Shown here one piece after another: positions 32,040-43,159 of a stretch of DNA of 64,000 nt (position 1 is the first letter of the stretch; each line of letters opens with the position of its first letter). The DNA is from Argentina anserina (Eukaryota; Streptophyta; Magnoliopsida; Rosales; Rosaceae). The position numbers were made by a program, and so were the translations under genes. The stretch is from NCBI RefSeq assembly GCF_933775445.1, contig NC_065875.1:16925555-16989554 (forward strand), written 5' to 3'. A model generated the notes under the pieces. It did not search any database, was not told the origin of the DNA, and worked only from the letters and a program-made list of their open reading frames with translations.

Positions 32040-32736
32040 GATCTAAGGACAGTACATCTCGAAATCTCGATCCCAGAAATCTCGATCCCAAACCACAACA
32101 CTAGAGACAATAGTTGAAAAATCAGAGACCCAATTCCATTGCAAAGATTTTTTATACAGATCTGTATACAACCCACTTTCACAACCACCAAAAAATCCCA
32201 GAACATATAATTACAAAATACAGATTTGTATACACACTGACCTTGAAGATGAGAAGGAGAAAATGTAGGATTGGTGACCTTCCAATAAAGCTGATTGGTC
32301 TCCGAACCCGAGTGGATGATGGAAGGAGCAGCAGAGCAAAAGCCACCTTCAGCCACTGTCGAGGGCGCCGAGGTGACCAAGCATGAAACTTTACAAGATT
32401 GAGAAGCAGATTTTTTTTTCTTTAGGTAAACCGGGCTATTTTTTTTCCAATGTGGGCTTTTAAAATCTACCGGGCTGGAGCTGGGCTTGCTTCTATGTAA
32501 GTCCGCCACGGCCTAGCAATGCATTTGGCGATGATCAAACTATAACAAGAAGTGGGCAGCAAGTCGCCAATAGCATTAGAGTTGTGACGGAGTCAATGCT
32601 CGAATCTCATTTTGGAAAAGAGATAATGGACGATGTGTTTCAGAATTATGCTGAGCTCGTCAGCAAGCATTTAAAAAATAGTACTGCAAGACCCAAGTAT
32701 ACATTTTTTGTCATTTCACTCGTTAAAAAGGATTGA

Positions 32737-33595
32737 ATATTCACATAATATTACTCATATATCTGAATTTGTGTTTCATAAAGCCGTAACATAAAAAATT
32801 ATATCATCCATCAGTACGTAATTGCTTTAAAGCTGCGACATACATACAGTATTGATATGTAATATGTATATCTATTTATGAAAATTGATATGTACTTAAC
32901 ATTTAGATGCTAAGATGCTTGTGTAATTAGTGGACAAACAATTCCCTTTGCTACTTGTACTTATGATACAATGCCCTAACAGGATTGGACATACGTACGA
33001 AATTATGAATCATGAATTCATGATGAACTTGCTACTTGAACTTCAAGATTTTGTACTCAATTGAGTTGCTACTGCCTTTTGTATTCAGACAAAAGACAAA
33101 AGGCCACAACCCATCGATTTCATATCTTATACTGTTATACATATGAGACCTTTCAAAGTTTGAAGTACGTACATGCACCAAAAAGCACACCTTTCCAGAA
33201 TTCCAGTCCACATATATATTCTACACTGCGTAGAACACAGCGAAATGAACATTTCGTGTAATTAATAACGTCAGTGTTGTAAACAAGCTATTTATTTCCC
33301 TGTATTACCGAAGCTTCTTCTGCTTCATCTTTTGAGAAGAAATTAGTCAAATTACCAAAGCTTGTTCAGTTTGTCAAGCAACTGGAAATAAGCATGCATC
33401 ATGCATGATCTCCAATACGTACGTTATACGTATCTTTTCCGGGTCCCCAATCATCAGTTGGCAATGGATCCATGGCTGGAAATAGGCTCCATGACAGTGA
33501 TAAACTGCCGAAAACATTAGTGAAATGTTTATGGTACATCAATCATTCAAGATCCTTCCGTTATAGATCAAGCATAATATGAAGTACAGTACAGC
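32737..33595. other. Intergenic between SABATH pseudogene and UTP5-like gene
   Basis: AT-rich and without recognised features; the right end grades into the UTP5-like promoter. Confidence 0.6.
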
Positions 33596-33691
33596 GACCA
33601 TCTAAAAAGCTCCTTAGTCCCTAGTATCGTTCAAAAAAAAAAAAAAGCTCCCTAGTTGGTACTGGATGATGAAGCCTACAATTTGAAACAC

Positions 33692-33815
33692 AGCCCACAT
33701 CAACACCAAGCCCATAATACAACGCCCTAAACCCAGAACCAGACCCCGTTTACCGCCCCCACTTTTCAGCAGCTCAGCTAAACCCTCTCTCCCCTTTCTC
33801 CTTCTTCTAGGGTTT
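33692..33815 (+). promoter_or_regulatory. Site II and telo-box motifs of the UTP5-like promoter
   Basis: AGCCCA (site II, TGGGCT on the other strand) occurs at 33692-33697 and 33709-33714. Telo-box-type CCCTAAACCC lies at 33725-33734 and TAGGGTTT at 33808-33815. This pairing is known from promoters of plant ribosomal protein and ribosome-biogenesis genes, consistent with the product encoded 70 bases downstream. Confidence 0.7.
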
Positions 33816-33884
33816 AAGCTCTGCAACTCCACCCTCCTCCTCCTCCTCCTTCTTCTTCTTCTATCAGAAAACCCAGCTCTCGTA

Positions 33885-36800
33885 ATGGCCTCGTCAAACA
33901 TCAGAGACCTCCTGACGGCGTTTAATCCGTCGTTGGACCTGTTCGCCATTACTTCCGGCGACGGCAGAATCAAGGTAGTTGAAATTACGAAACTAGGTCA
34001 CTGAATCACTTGGTGTTTTATAGTTCTTATGGTGAAAGAATTGATTTTTACTTTTTGGGTTTTGCCGTAGATTTGGGACACTGTGAAGGGTCAAGTCCAG
34101 ACTGAGTTTACTGATATTGTATCAGATGAAGATACCAGTATTTTTGCCAAAAGAGAAAGAGGGCATCTCTCTGTTGATTACACTTGCATGAAATGGTTCA
34201 GTGAAAGAAAGGTTGTGCCTTTGCTCTGTTGGGATTTGTAAGAGTTGAAATTTTGTTTGGTGGTTTTATAATTTGTTGCTTGCTATGGTTTTGATTGATA
34301 CAGAAGAAAAGGAAACTTGGGTGTTCATTGTTGGTTTTGGGAACTGGTGGTGGTGATGTGCTGGCTCTTGATGTGGCTGCTGGTCAATCGAAATGGAGAG
34401 TTACTGATTGCCATGCTGGGTTAGCTTCCTGCTTGAATGATTCTTAATGATTCTTTGGTGTTGAATGAATATGGTGCTAATGTTTATTTGTTGTTTTTGA
34501 CGTTTGGGATGTTTAATTGATCTCCCTGTTGCGGTTTTTGTCATTTGCAGTCGTGTTAGTGCCATATCGTTTGCGAGAAGTGGCTCTTCTATTTATACTG
34601 CCGGTGCTGATGGGATGATATGCGAAATCGATTCCCTGACAGGAAACCTGTTGGGGAAGTTCAAAGCTTCCACAAAGGCAATCTCATCTATGTCTGTTTC
34701 AGCAGGTACGTTCAAAAGGCATTTGTTCAGAGTACTGCATGTTTGTTGTTGTTAATACTCGGTTAATGTGTTTGTGTATATATATTTGTTGGAGATAACA
34801 ATGGGGTTGTATTTTTTGATCTGTAACCATTCTCAACTAATATATTGTGGTGACACATTGTGACTAATATCGTGTAAGAATATTTTCTTCAAGAGTACAA
34901 GAGGAAAGGAATATTAATGTTTAGTTTAGTTGTTTCATGAATTTAGTTATAGGGTCCTGTGAAAGAATGATATTTTTCTGGTCAATGGACCACAGTAGGA
35001 AGTCTTCATATTCAGGACTGAGTCCTATCCCTTTCATTTATGGTATATGCAATCCCTTTCATGTTCATAAGTCTACGGCGGGAGGAAATTGTTATTTATA
35101 GTGTAATAGTTAATCCTAAAAGAACTGTAGTAACTAAATTCAGACAAGGCTATACCTTACTAAAGTTTTATGGAGTGAATATAAAACTGCATTCTTTGCT
35201 AGATTTCGGCTTTTACTGTTTTGCTAACTGCATTCTTCACTAGATTTTGGCTTTTATTGTTTTGCTGATAGTGCCTTCTGGATGATCTATTCTCTGTCCA
35301 GATGGGAAAATAATAGCAACTGCGGCTGCACAAATGAAGATATTGAATTTGTCTGACCACAAGAAAATACAGAAATTTTCTGGCCATCCTGTAAGTGCTA
35401 TGCTTTTTGCAGTTCTTTATGTATGTGTCTGCTAATCTTCTGATACTGCTGATGGTGTACCCATCTTCTTAACAGTGTAGTGGTTAGAGTGTAAATTTAC
35501 TATTGGTGAGTCCAGTATGTGGAGCTCAGCACATTATAGTTTTAAACTTATAATTTAGGACCATGATTTTGACACCAATTTTCCTGTACTTTCAACTAAT
35601 AGGACCACTAACTTTGATTTATGTTGTAGCTATCATTTCAATGGTTCTTGACATTATCTCAACTATTCTTAGGGAGCTGTTCGCTGTATGATCTTCACTG
35701 AGAATGGGAAGTACATTCTCTCATCTGCAGTAGGGGAAAGGTATATTGCCGTATGGCATATAGATGGTGCAAAAAAGCAGTCAGCAAGTGCTGTCCTTGC
35801 AATGGAGCACCCTGCTGTCTTCCTTGACAGCAGGTGCATAGACAGTGGAGAAGCTGGTGACACAGGTCTATATGTCTTAGCAATCTCAGAAGTTGGCATT
35901 TGCTATTTTTGGTTTGGAAAGGATGCTGAAGAATTACGGAATGCTAAGCCCACAAAAATTTCAGTAACTTCTGAAGGCAGTTTGTCTGAAACTCATAGAG
36001 GGGGGTCACCTGCAATATTTGCTGCAATTTTACAAGGAATTGCCAAATCTGCTTCTGGGCAGATATTTGTTGCTTCTGGATTACCGGTCAAGCCATCATT
36101 CCAGAAACTTGTGGTTCATTCCGGTACAGACATAAAGTTGAGTACCTCCCACGACGGGGTTCTTCTACCAATGAGTCAGTTTCTTGTCAAATCCAAGAGA
36201 GGCCAAGATGTACAAAACAGAGGTAAAACTTGATCACAGCTAGTTTCCCGAATAAGCAGAGAATCAGGATTTCTTGTTGATTTCCTTTAACTTATTAAAT
36301 ATTGATGCATGAGGTCAAAGATAACAAGAGTCATAACTTTTAGATTTGAATTTCATATCACCTTGTAAGTCTCATTTCTATTACCATTTATATATTGTAT
36401 AAATAAGTTTGACTGACTAGATTTTGTGCTTTAAAATCCCCTTGCCTTCAAAGTAGTTAATTATCTCAAAGTCCAAGTTAGGCCGTCTATTTTTACTCTG
36501 GTTCTTGATTTTAATTGGATAACTGACTATTTGTGTTTATGATTCATCAGTTGTTGCATTAGATCGTGCAAATGCAGAAGATGCCCTACTTCCGATTCCT
36601 AAGATCTTTGATTCACACGAAAAGAAGAAAAAACATGAAAAATTGTGTTTTGACAAGGATGAAGTAATGACCGACATGGAGGACATGAGCTTCTCTGGCC
36701 CTGTAAAGAGCAAAGGTAGGCAGTATCTCAGTAATGCCACTGAGACTCACCTTTTTGTAATATAAGTAATCCTAACTATTAACACTTTTGGTATGATGGC

Positions 36801-38530
36801 AGAAGTATGAATTTTCCTCCCATAAAATTTTAGGATTATGAACATGAGTAGCTATATGTTATTCCACCTGTGGTCACTATTTGTTTAATTAATGGTGCAA
36901 TGATATCCTCATGAATGCTGGTATGTGCAGATGTGACGGTAGAATTTGAACTTGACACTGGTGCAATTTGCATGGAGGACCGGTTGCGATCAATAGGGAT
37001 ACTTAGTAAAATAGATGACCAAACCATTGACTCCACACTTAATTCTGTGGCATTTAAGAGTATTGACATTCAGACAAATATGCCACAAAAGAAGGTTTGC
37101 TTGACTTATTTTTTTGTGCATTCAAGTCTAGAGCTTTGGCATTATGCATTTTATATTTCAACTTGTACTTATTAGTGTATCGTTTTCATCTAAATACCAA
37201 TCATCTACAAGATGAGGGCAGCTGTACTGTCAATGGTACCTAGTGACGCATACAAGTTATTGGGAGTTTTGGTGGCCGTTTGGCAAACAAGGTTTGTTCT
37301 TGCTGTCATGATCTTGCTCAGGTTTTTTTCATAACATGCATGTGAAAGTGTACATATACGTATATTAATATATATATATATATATTTTTTTTTCTTTTCT
37401 TTTTGTCGTTTGTGAATGTGGATGTGGCTATGTCTCCATAATTCTGTGCGTGTTTATAGATAAGTTAATTTAGCTATGTTTTATACCCAGGTGATAGTTT
37501 GCCATGTTAATATTAGTTACCTTTTATATTCTATGCATTATGTAGAAAATTAATTAATTATGACTTGAGGTTTAATATTTTGTTACCAGGTCTAGCAGTG
37601 GAAACTATGTTCTTCCATGGATATACAGCATATTGGTAAATCACAGTCATTATGTCATGTCAGAAGAGCCTGAGACCCAGGTGCTTAGTTCTTTGTTCAA
37701 GGTATTTTTTATTAACGTTTTGTATTTTGTATTTTCTTCCTTATTCATACCCTAAATAACATGTAACCAATCATTTCTTTTCTTTCTCTTCATAGAAGTA
37801 GGTAGTTCAGTAGTATTGAAAGGCGATTTTCATCGTAAATTGTTCTTGACATGTTTTTTCATAAAAGAACTTATTTTTATTTCCCTTCCAAAATCTTCAC
37901 CACAGTGCCTCTGATGACTAGTTTAGTGGCCTATGCATACGATGATACCATGATAAACTAACCTTTGATGGGACAAACCAAAGCCTAGATGATTATATTG
38001 GTTACATTAGCGGCAATGTCTGAAGCCTCTGATTTTTGTGCGTAAATAAAATGGCTTTCCACACAAGTGCTCCCTGAATGCTTATGGTCTTTAAATTTGT
38101 TTCCCCTGAAGTTGGCATCTTCCAGAACACTCAATTCCTCTTTATAACCCAGACTCGATCATACACTCATGGTATAATGTATTACATGCAGCTCGTAATA
38201 AATGTTGTCCTCTTTGCAGGTTACCAAATCTAGAAAGGCAGCTATTCAGCCTTTATTACAATTATCCGGTCGTTTGCAGCTTGTAATGACACAGGTTGAT
38301 GGTCTCACCATGCTCACATTAATTCAGTTCTTTTTTCCCATCTTTGTTGGTCTTTGATTGAAATTTTTAATTCTTTTTGCTAGATTGACAAGGCAACAAA
38401 CACTGAAAGTCAAATTTTATTCCGTGAGGACCAGAAGGATGAAAGTGAAGATGATGATGTAGATGTAAATGAAATTCACTACAGGGAAGAAGATGATGTC
38501 TCTGACATAAGCAGTGATGATGAGCAGTAA
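33885..38530 (+). CDS. UTP5/WDR43-like small-subunit processome WD40 protein
   Basis: Twelve exons: 33885-33974, 34071-34211, 34304-34419, 34551-34705, 35302-35390, 35673-36222, 36551-36715, 36931-37094, 37212-37291, 37590-37701, 38220-38294 and 38384-38530. All have GT-AG introns and consistent phases and give 627 residues. The N-terminal half has WD40-type strands (DLFAITSGDGRIKIWD at the start, IYTAGADGMICEIDS, ILSSAVGERYIAVWHID). A Utp12-type helical region follows at about 445-575 (DAYKLLGVLVAVWQTR, VLPWIYSILVNH, KSRKAAIQPLLQLSGRL). The tail is acidic. This matches WDR43/yeast Utp5, a nucleolar pre-18S rRNA processing factor (t-UTP subcomplex). I see no break. Its promoter and exon 1 were copied into the two pseudogene blocks. 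Confidence 0.93.
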
Positions 38531-38769
38531 TTGAATCTTGGAGTTGGAGGTTAGCAAACTTTTAATTTTACTTTCTGGTACATGTTATAATTAGGCTTCT
38601 TTCATTCTTGGCAACCCTTTTCTTTTGTTGGAGATGACTTGGTGGATCTTCACTATTACTCTATAGTTTATATTATGACTTTAATCCAATTGATTAATTT
38701 AACTAACTTTTTGTGCATATGAGATTCATTAGATGTGTGTTCTTTCTAATGTTGGAGGAACACTATCTT

Positions 38770-38990
38770 AATATGGAACTAAACCATTCCTTATTAGTTT
38801 CTCAAGTGTTTAAAACATGATAGTTGACGTAGGGTACATTATAACCCATATCTGAATATGGAACTAAACCATTCCTTATTAGTTTCTCAAGTGTTTAAAA
38901 CATGATAGTTAACATAGGGTACATTATAACATGGATCTTAATATGGAACGAAACAATTCCTTATTAGTTTCTCAAGTGTTTAAAACGTGA
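38770..38990. repeat. 85-bp tandem repeat, about 2.6 copies
   Basis: Units begin at about 38770, 38855 and 38940 and share ATATGGAACTAAACCATTCC and TTTCTCAAGTGTTTAAAAC. They lie just downstream of the UTP5-like stop codon, possibly within its 3' untranslated region. Confidence 0.9.
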
Positions 38991-39473
38991 TCCCTGTGTT
39001 CAGGGTTGGACTACCACATCTTGGCTAGAGTTGGATTGTAATGGCTTTTGCTTATCTTCCAATTTTTGTTGTTAAGTTGCAATTTTTTTGTCATATATGT
39101 GGATTTAGGATTAAGAGGCTAGAAGTGGCGGAGTATGTTCAACATCTTGCATTAGCTGATTGACTTGTCTCTTGATGCTGCTAAGCTGGAAAAAAATAAG
39201 TGTTTTGTTCCATTCACTTCGCATCATGGTGAAGAAATTGATTTGCCCCGAGCTATTAATTATAATTTGCGTTTCTTTGTAATTTATTAATGAACAGATT
39301 AGCACCATAGCTGTTGCTTTGGCACTTGTTAGTGTCCAAATATCACCACATATAATGTGGGATAATGTGGTGCATAATATTTTTCTTGATTAATTCCTCA
39401 TTTCGGCATTGTAGGTTTTATTTGAAATTGCTGTCGGTTTATTTAAAAATCGCCATTTGTATAGCTTTTGCTT

Positions 39474-39617
39474 AGCAGTAGGTTATTTGGGATCATCCCA
39501 TGATTTATAACACCCAAAACATGGAGTCATAATTTGAACCTTTAGAGCAGTAGGTTATTTGGGATCATCCCATGATTTATAACACCCAAAACATGGAGTC
39601 ATAATTTGAACCTTTTT
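39474..39617. repeat. 72-bp perfect tandem duplication
   Basis: AGCAGTAGGTTATTTGGG... occurs at 39474-39545 and again at 39546-39617 with no visible difference, so it arose recently. Confidence 0.93.
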
Positions 39618-39712
39618 CTTTCTTCGGTCGAAACACTCTGGGATAATATTAAGTTTATGACATCCCATAGTGGGGACTGTGGAGTTGAATGACCTAAGCA
39701 ACATGATTGTGG

Positions 39713-40490
39713 CTAGGCTGCATGGAATCGGGTGCGGGTACGTGGAAGCGAAGCGTTTGGAAACGCGGAAGCGTTTTTTTTTCAAAAATTAAGGAAGCGG
39801 GTGCGTTTTGGAAGCGTCATAATATATATAAATATTATATAATATTTTTATTTTTTATTTTTTAATTATTTTATATAGTATTAAAATAACTGGATAACTA
39901 TTAATAACTTATTTTCTAACCCATGATTATCTTTAATTATAGCATTATTAAAACTTTATTTCAAAATTCAAACAAAAGAATGTACAACATAGTGTGAAGG
40001 TGTTGGACACGTGCAAGTCAAAGAGACATCACTAGATGAAATTGATAAAAAAAAAAGTTCGTCTTCTCTCTGTCTCTCTCTTTCATATGGATTTTTTTTC
40101 ATATCTCTCCACAACTCTCTGTATTCTCTATATCTCTCTCATCTAGATTTTCCTGATATCTCTTCCCCTTATTTCTGACACATATTAGATTGATTGATGT
40201 TGATCATCTTTAACCGCCTAACGAAATAAATAAGAAGATGAGATGACAAGAAGAGTCTCAAGACATTGATTGATGAAATAGAGGTAGAGAAGGAATCACG
40301 CTTCCAATTTGGAAGTCAATGCTTCTGCCGCGCTTCCAATTTGGAAGCCAACGCTTCCGCCGCGCTTCCAAACCCATCTTTTTCGGAATCGCGCTTCCGT
40401 CGCGCTTCCCCGCGCTTCCGAGCGCTTCCGCTCCCGCTTCCGCTTCCGAAGCGGGAATCGGTCGTCCAACCAAGCTTCCGTGCTATGTAG
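39713..40490. mobile_element. hAT-type element rich in GCTTCC repeats (778 bp)
   Basis: A perfect 8-bp target duplication GATTGTGG (39705-39712 and 40491-40498) flanks imperfect ends CTAGGCTGCATGGAA and TTCCGTGCTATGTAG (10 of 15 inverted matches). Subterminal arrays of GGAAGCG on the left (39740-39815) and CGCTTCC on the right (40300-40460) are inverted and GC-rich around an AT-rich core. No transposase. Confidence 0.88.
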
Positions 40491-40527
40491 GATTGTGGAA
40501 CATGTTATTTTTCACAGATTGCTTCTA

Positions 40528-40870
40528 GGCCTTGTTTGTTTCGCGAAATTAAGGAATTGGGAAAGGAAGTTCATTCCCTCCAATGTTTGGTATGCACAAG
40601 GAAAGGAACTACTTTCCTACATCCCACATAAAGGGAATGGGAGGGGGGAACACTTTCATCTATGAACAATGGAACAAACTTCTCTCTTCAATAATAAATG
40701 CCTCAGTATTATTTTATCGCATTAATTACAAATTTTTAGACAAGATTCCTATCAACTTCCTTTCCTTTGTGTGACCAAACACAAAAAAGGAAAATTCACT
40801 TCCCTCTTAAGTTCTATTCCCATGGGAATTACAAATGAACTATTTTTCTTTTCGGATACCAAACGAGGCC
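40528..40870. mobile_element. Tourist-type MITE (PIF/Harbinger, 343 bp)
   Basis: Inverted termini GGCCTTGTTTG and CAAACGAGGCC, with inner GGAAAGGAA/TTCCTTTCC symmetry. Flanking trinucleotides are CTA and TTA, an imperfect form of the expected 3-bp duplication. Non-coding. Confidence 0.8.
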
Positions 40871-41237
40871 TTAGGGAAACAAAATTTGGTAGCCAAGGGC
40901 CTTATTATTTTTTTAAATGAAGACAAAAGTATGGTCTTATCAGAAAAATGAATAATTGATAGTATGGTTCAAAATTTGGAAGCTTTGTAAAATTGTTTTA
41001 CATAAACTGAATGCCAGCCATTAGTACCACGTCTTAAGTTCCCCAAGTGGGATTTGGGATCAATTCTATCTTCTCTTACACGCTTGGAATCTCATTCTTC
41101 CTCTTAACGTCGTCACATATTTTTAGAAAATATATCTTGCCACCAAATGGTACATCTTTAATTTGTAGGCCAATATATTCTCAATTAACTTTTCCCCCTG
41201 AGATTCTTAATCGCCCGCCTTTAGCACCGATCTCTGT
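40871..41237. other. Short intergenic stretch downstream of HIPP gene
   Basis: No supported feature; it probably includes the 3' untranslated region of the minus-strand HIPP gene. Confidence 0.5.
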
Positions 41238-42382
41238 CTACATTATAGTACACGCATTCGGATTTTCATCGCTAAAAATCGACGTGATGTTGCCATTCCC
41301 ATTTCCATTGCTGCTGTAATTGTGATATGATTGATCCTCATTGTAGTAATGGTTTTGGCTGATCCTACTGGAATACGTCTGTTGTGGAGGGGGTGGTTGA
41401 ACATATCCGTATTCAGTGACATAGGGTGATGGCCTGTATGTGTTGTAGCTGTGTGTCACATAGACCGGCGGTGCATGGATCGGAGGTGGAACAAAAGCCG
41501 GAGCTGGGGATGGAGATGGAGCAGGAGCCGGGGCAGGGGGAGGAGTTGGTTCCGGTAGAGGTCCTTGACTATTATGATATGATTGGTATCTGTTATAGTA
41601 GCCCGGGTAAGCACTAGGGTAGTCAGCGTATCTGTAATCATAATCAGGAGGGTGGTGGTATACGGTATGAACTTCCCCAACTTCTCTTGGTCTGTGGTGG
41701 TAAACTGGATGTTGTTGGCCTAGATTGGTCTCAGCAGCCACAGGTGTTGGTAATGGCTGTGGTGGTGGTGGTGGTGGTTGTTGTTCCGGAGGTGGAGGGT
41801 CTTTTGGTGGCTCAGCTGGTGGGGCAGCTTCAGGAGGTGGAGTTGGTTCGGCTGGTGGAGGTGATTCTGTTGGAGGGGGATTTACTGCATCAGGAGGTGC
41901 TGCTGCGCCGCCTTCGGGGGGTTGTTGTTCTGCTGGAGGAGCAGGCTCTGTTGGTTGCTCTATATGGGAACATATAGTGGCAATCTTCCTTGTCCTTTTA
42001 ATGGCTTTTACTATCTTTTCTGGATCCGCCCATCCTATTATTGTTAACTTCTGCTGAGGGAAGTCAATGTAGAGATCATATATACCTGTTTGAAGAAAAG
42101 AATGAGACATAGTTCATCAAAAACAAAAAGCAAAGAATGAAGGACTGGATTTTAGTGTAAAGATCACCAATTCCTACCACTGATGCCGTGTAATGCTTTC
42201 TTGATCTTCTGTACACATCCATTACAGTCCATCCGGACATGTATCTCCGTAATCCGAGGTTTCTGCATTCAACATGGAAACTATCTGGTTAGGAACAATG
42301 GTCGATACATATGTTATTGGAACTATGTTATTTGCCATACGTATATGGAGCCATGCATGCATACCTCTAATTCTGGAGCCAT
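41238..42382 (-). CDS. Heavy-metal-associated isoprenylated plant protein (HIPP)
   Basis: Three minus-strand exons, 42365-42382, 42178-42262 and 41238-42085, join in phase to 316 residues. The N-terminal HMA domain has the metal-binding core MDCNGC (cysteines 19 and 22), then KIKKALHGISG, IDFPQQKLTIIG and ADPEKIVKAIKR. A long Pro/Ala/Glu-rich middle follows, then a Tyr/Pro-rich part. The last four residues CTIM form a CaaX prenylation box, so the protein is probably farnesylated and membrane-associated. HIPPs bind heavy metals or act as scaffolds in stress responses. The first coding exon is only six codons, the usual gene layout for this family. It looks intact. Confidence 0.93.
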
Positions 42383-43159
42383 GGCTGGAGAAGCGAAGAG
42401 AAGCCAGGAAATGTGATGAGGAGGGTGGAGAGTATAAATGAAGAATCATTAGGTGGCATTTTATTTGCATGAACAATTGCACAGGTTAAGAAGGAATAAT
42501 CGAAAGGCAAAAGATGTGGGACATGAAAGGAATCATTCATCTTTTTTTTCTCACTCAAAGATAGTAATGTTGCAGCTTGATTAGCCTCATCACAAGTCAT
42601 TGTCAAATCTTAAAGGGAAAGAGGGAGGGTCGGTTTTGTATGGAATGTTGATGAGGCCAAAGAGAATTTGCTTTACTGTGGATGAACGTCTATAATCGAA
42701 AGGATGTCTTTAAGCTCATTACGATATCCAAAACCGACCCTTGAAAAGAATTAAAGTGTGATCAAATTTTGTTTACATTATTATTTCAATCTGTGGTTGT
42801 GAGTGGCTTTTGAGGTTGGAGGAGATCCACTATTGTGGAATCCTTCTGTCACAAGAAAGATCAATATGCACGTATGAGAATTGTGTTGAGAAATTAGGGC
42901 TGGAAGGCATATAAACCCTCCTTTCAATTTAGTCATAAAGGGTGATACGGATTAGAATACAGATTCTTTCAGACAATGAGTGAGTGTACACAAAAGCTAG
43001 CTTTTTATGAGGTAAGACAACAGTTTTTGCCAATGGTAATATCGGTGCTTTACTTTAGCATTGTATCGCTCTGGCAACAATTTGGTCGGATGTTTTGGCT
43101 CGATATACATTGTCGACTTATTTTCTAACGGCATATTTTGGTTGCTGCATGAATGTTTA
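42383..43159. other. Intergenic upstream of HIPP gene
   Basis: Presumed promoter region of the HIPP gene; no further gene or clear transposon recognised. Confidence 0.5.

Larger units (their letters stand above)
30248..32511. mobile_element. hAT-like element carrying a captured CNGC exon
   Basis: Ends CAGTGGCGGATCC and GTCCGCCACGG are hAT-type inverted termini resembling the element at 1680. The flanks GGCTGATC and GGCCTAGC agree at only part of the 8 positions, so the target duplication is degraded. No transposase is seen. The insertion lies between GAD and NAFGDD codons of SABATH exon 3. The interior includes an intact exon of a cyclic-nucleotide-gated channel gene with both splice sites, on the minus strand. 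Confidence 0.8.
29169..32736 (+). pseudogene. SABATH carboxyl methyltransferase pseudogene
   Basis: Exons 29169-29248, 29356-29979 and 30097-32736 have correct splice sites and phases. Exon 1 gives [17 protein letters not shown] and exon 2 carries the SAM-binding VADLGCSSGPNT; further family motifs are FLNDL-like LLNDLFSNDFN, SLHWLSQV, FLRSRAQE, GGRMVLSFMGR and FNIPYY. The third exon ends SGQQVANSIR...ESHFGKEIMDDVF before TGA. It is broken three ways. About 20 residues are missing between VPGSF and SLHWLSQV. Two frameshifts near 30175-30205 bring in a stop. A 2.3-kb hAT-like element splits exon 3 at 30248-32511. The family uses S-adenosylmethionine to methylate plant acids; substrate cannot be inferred. 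Confidence 0.92.
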
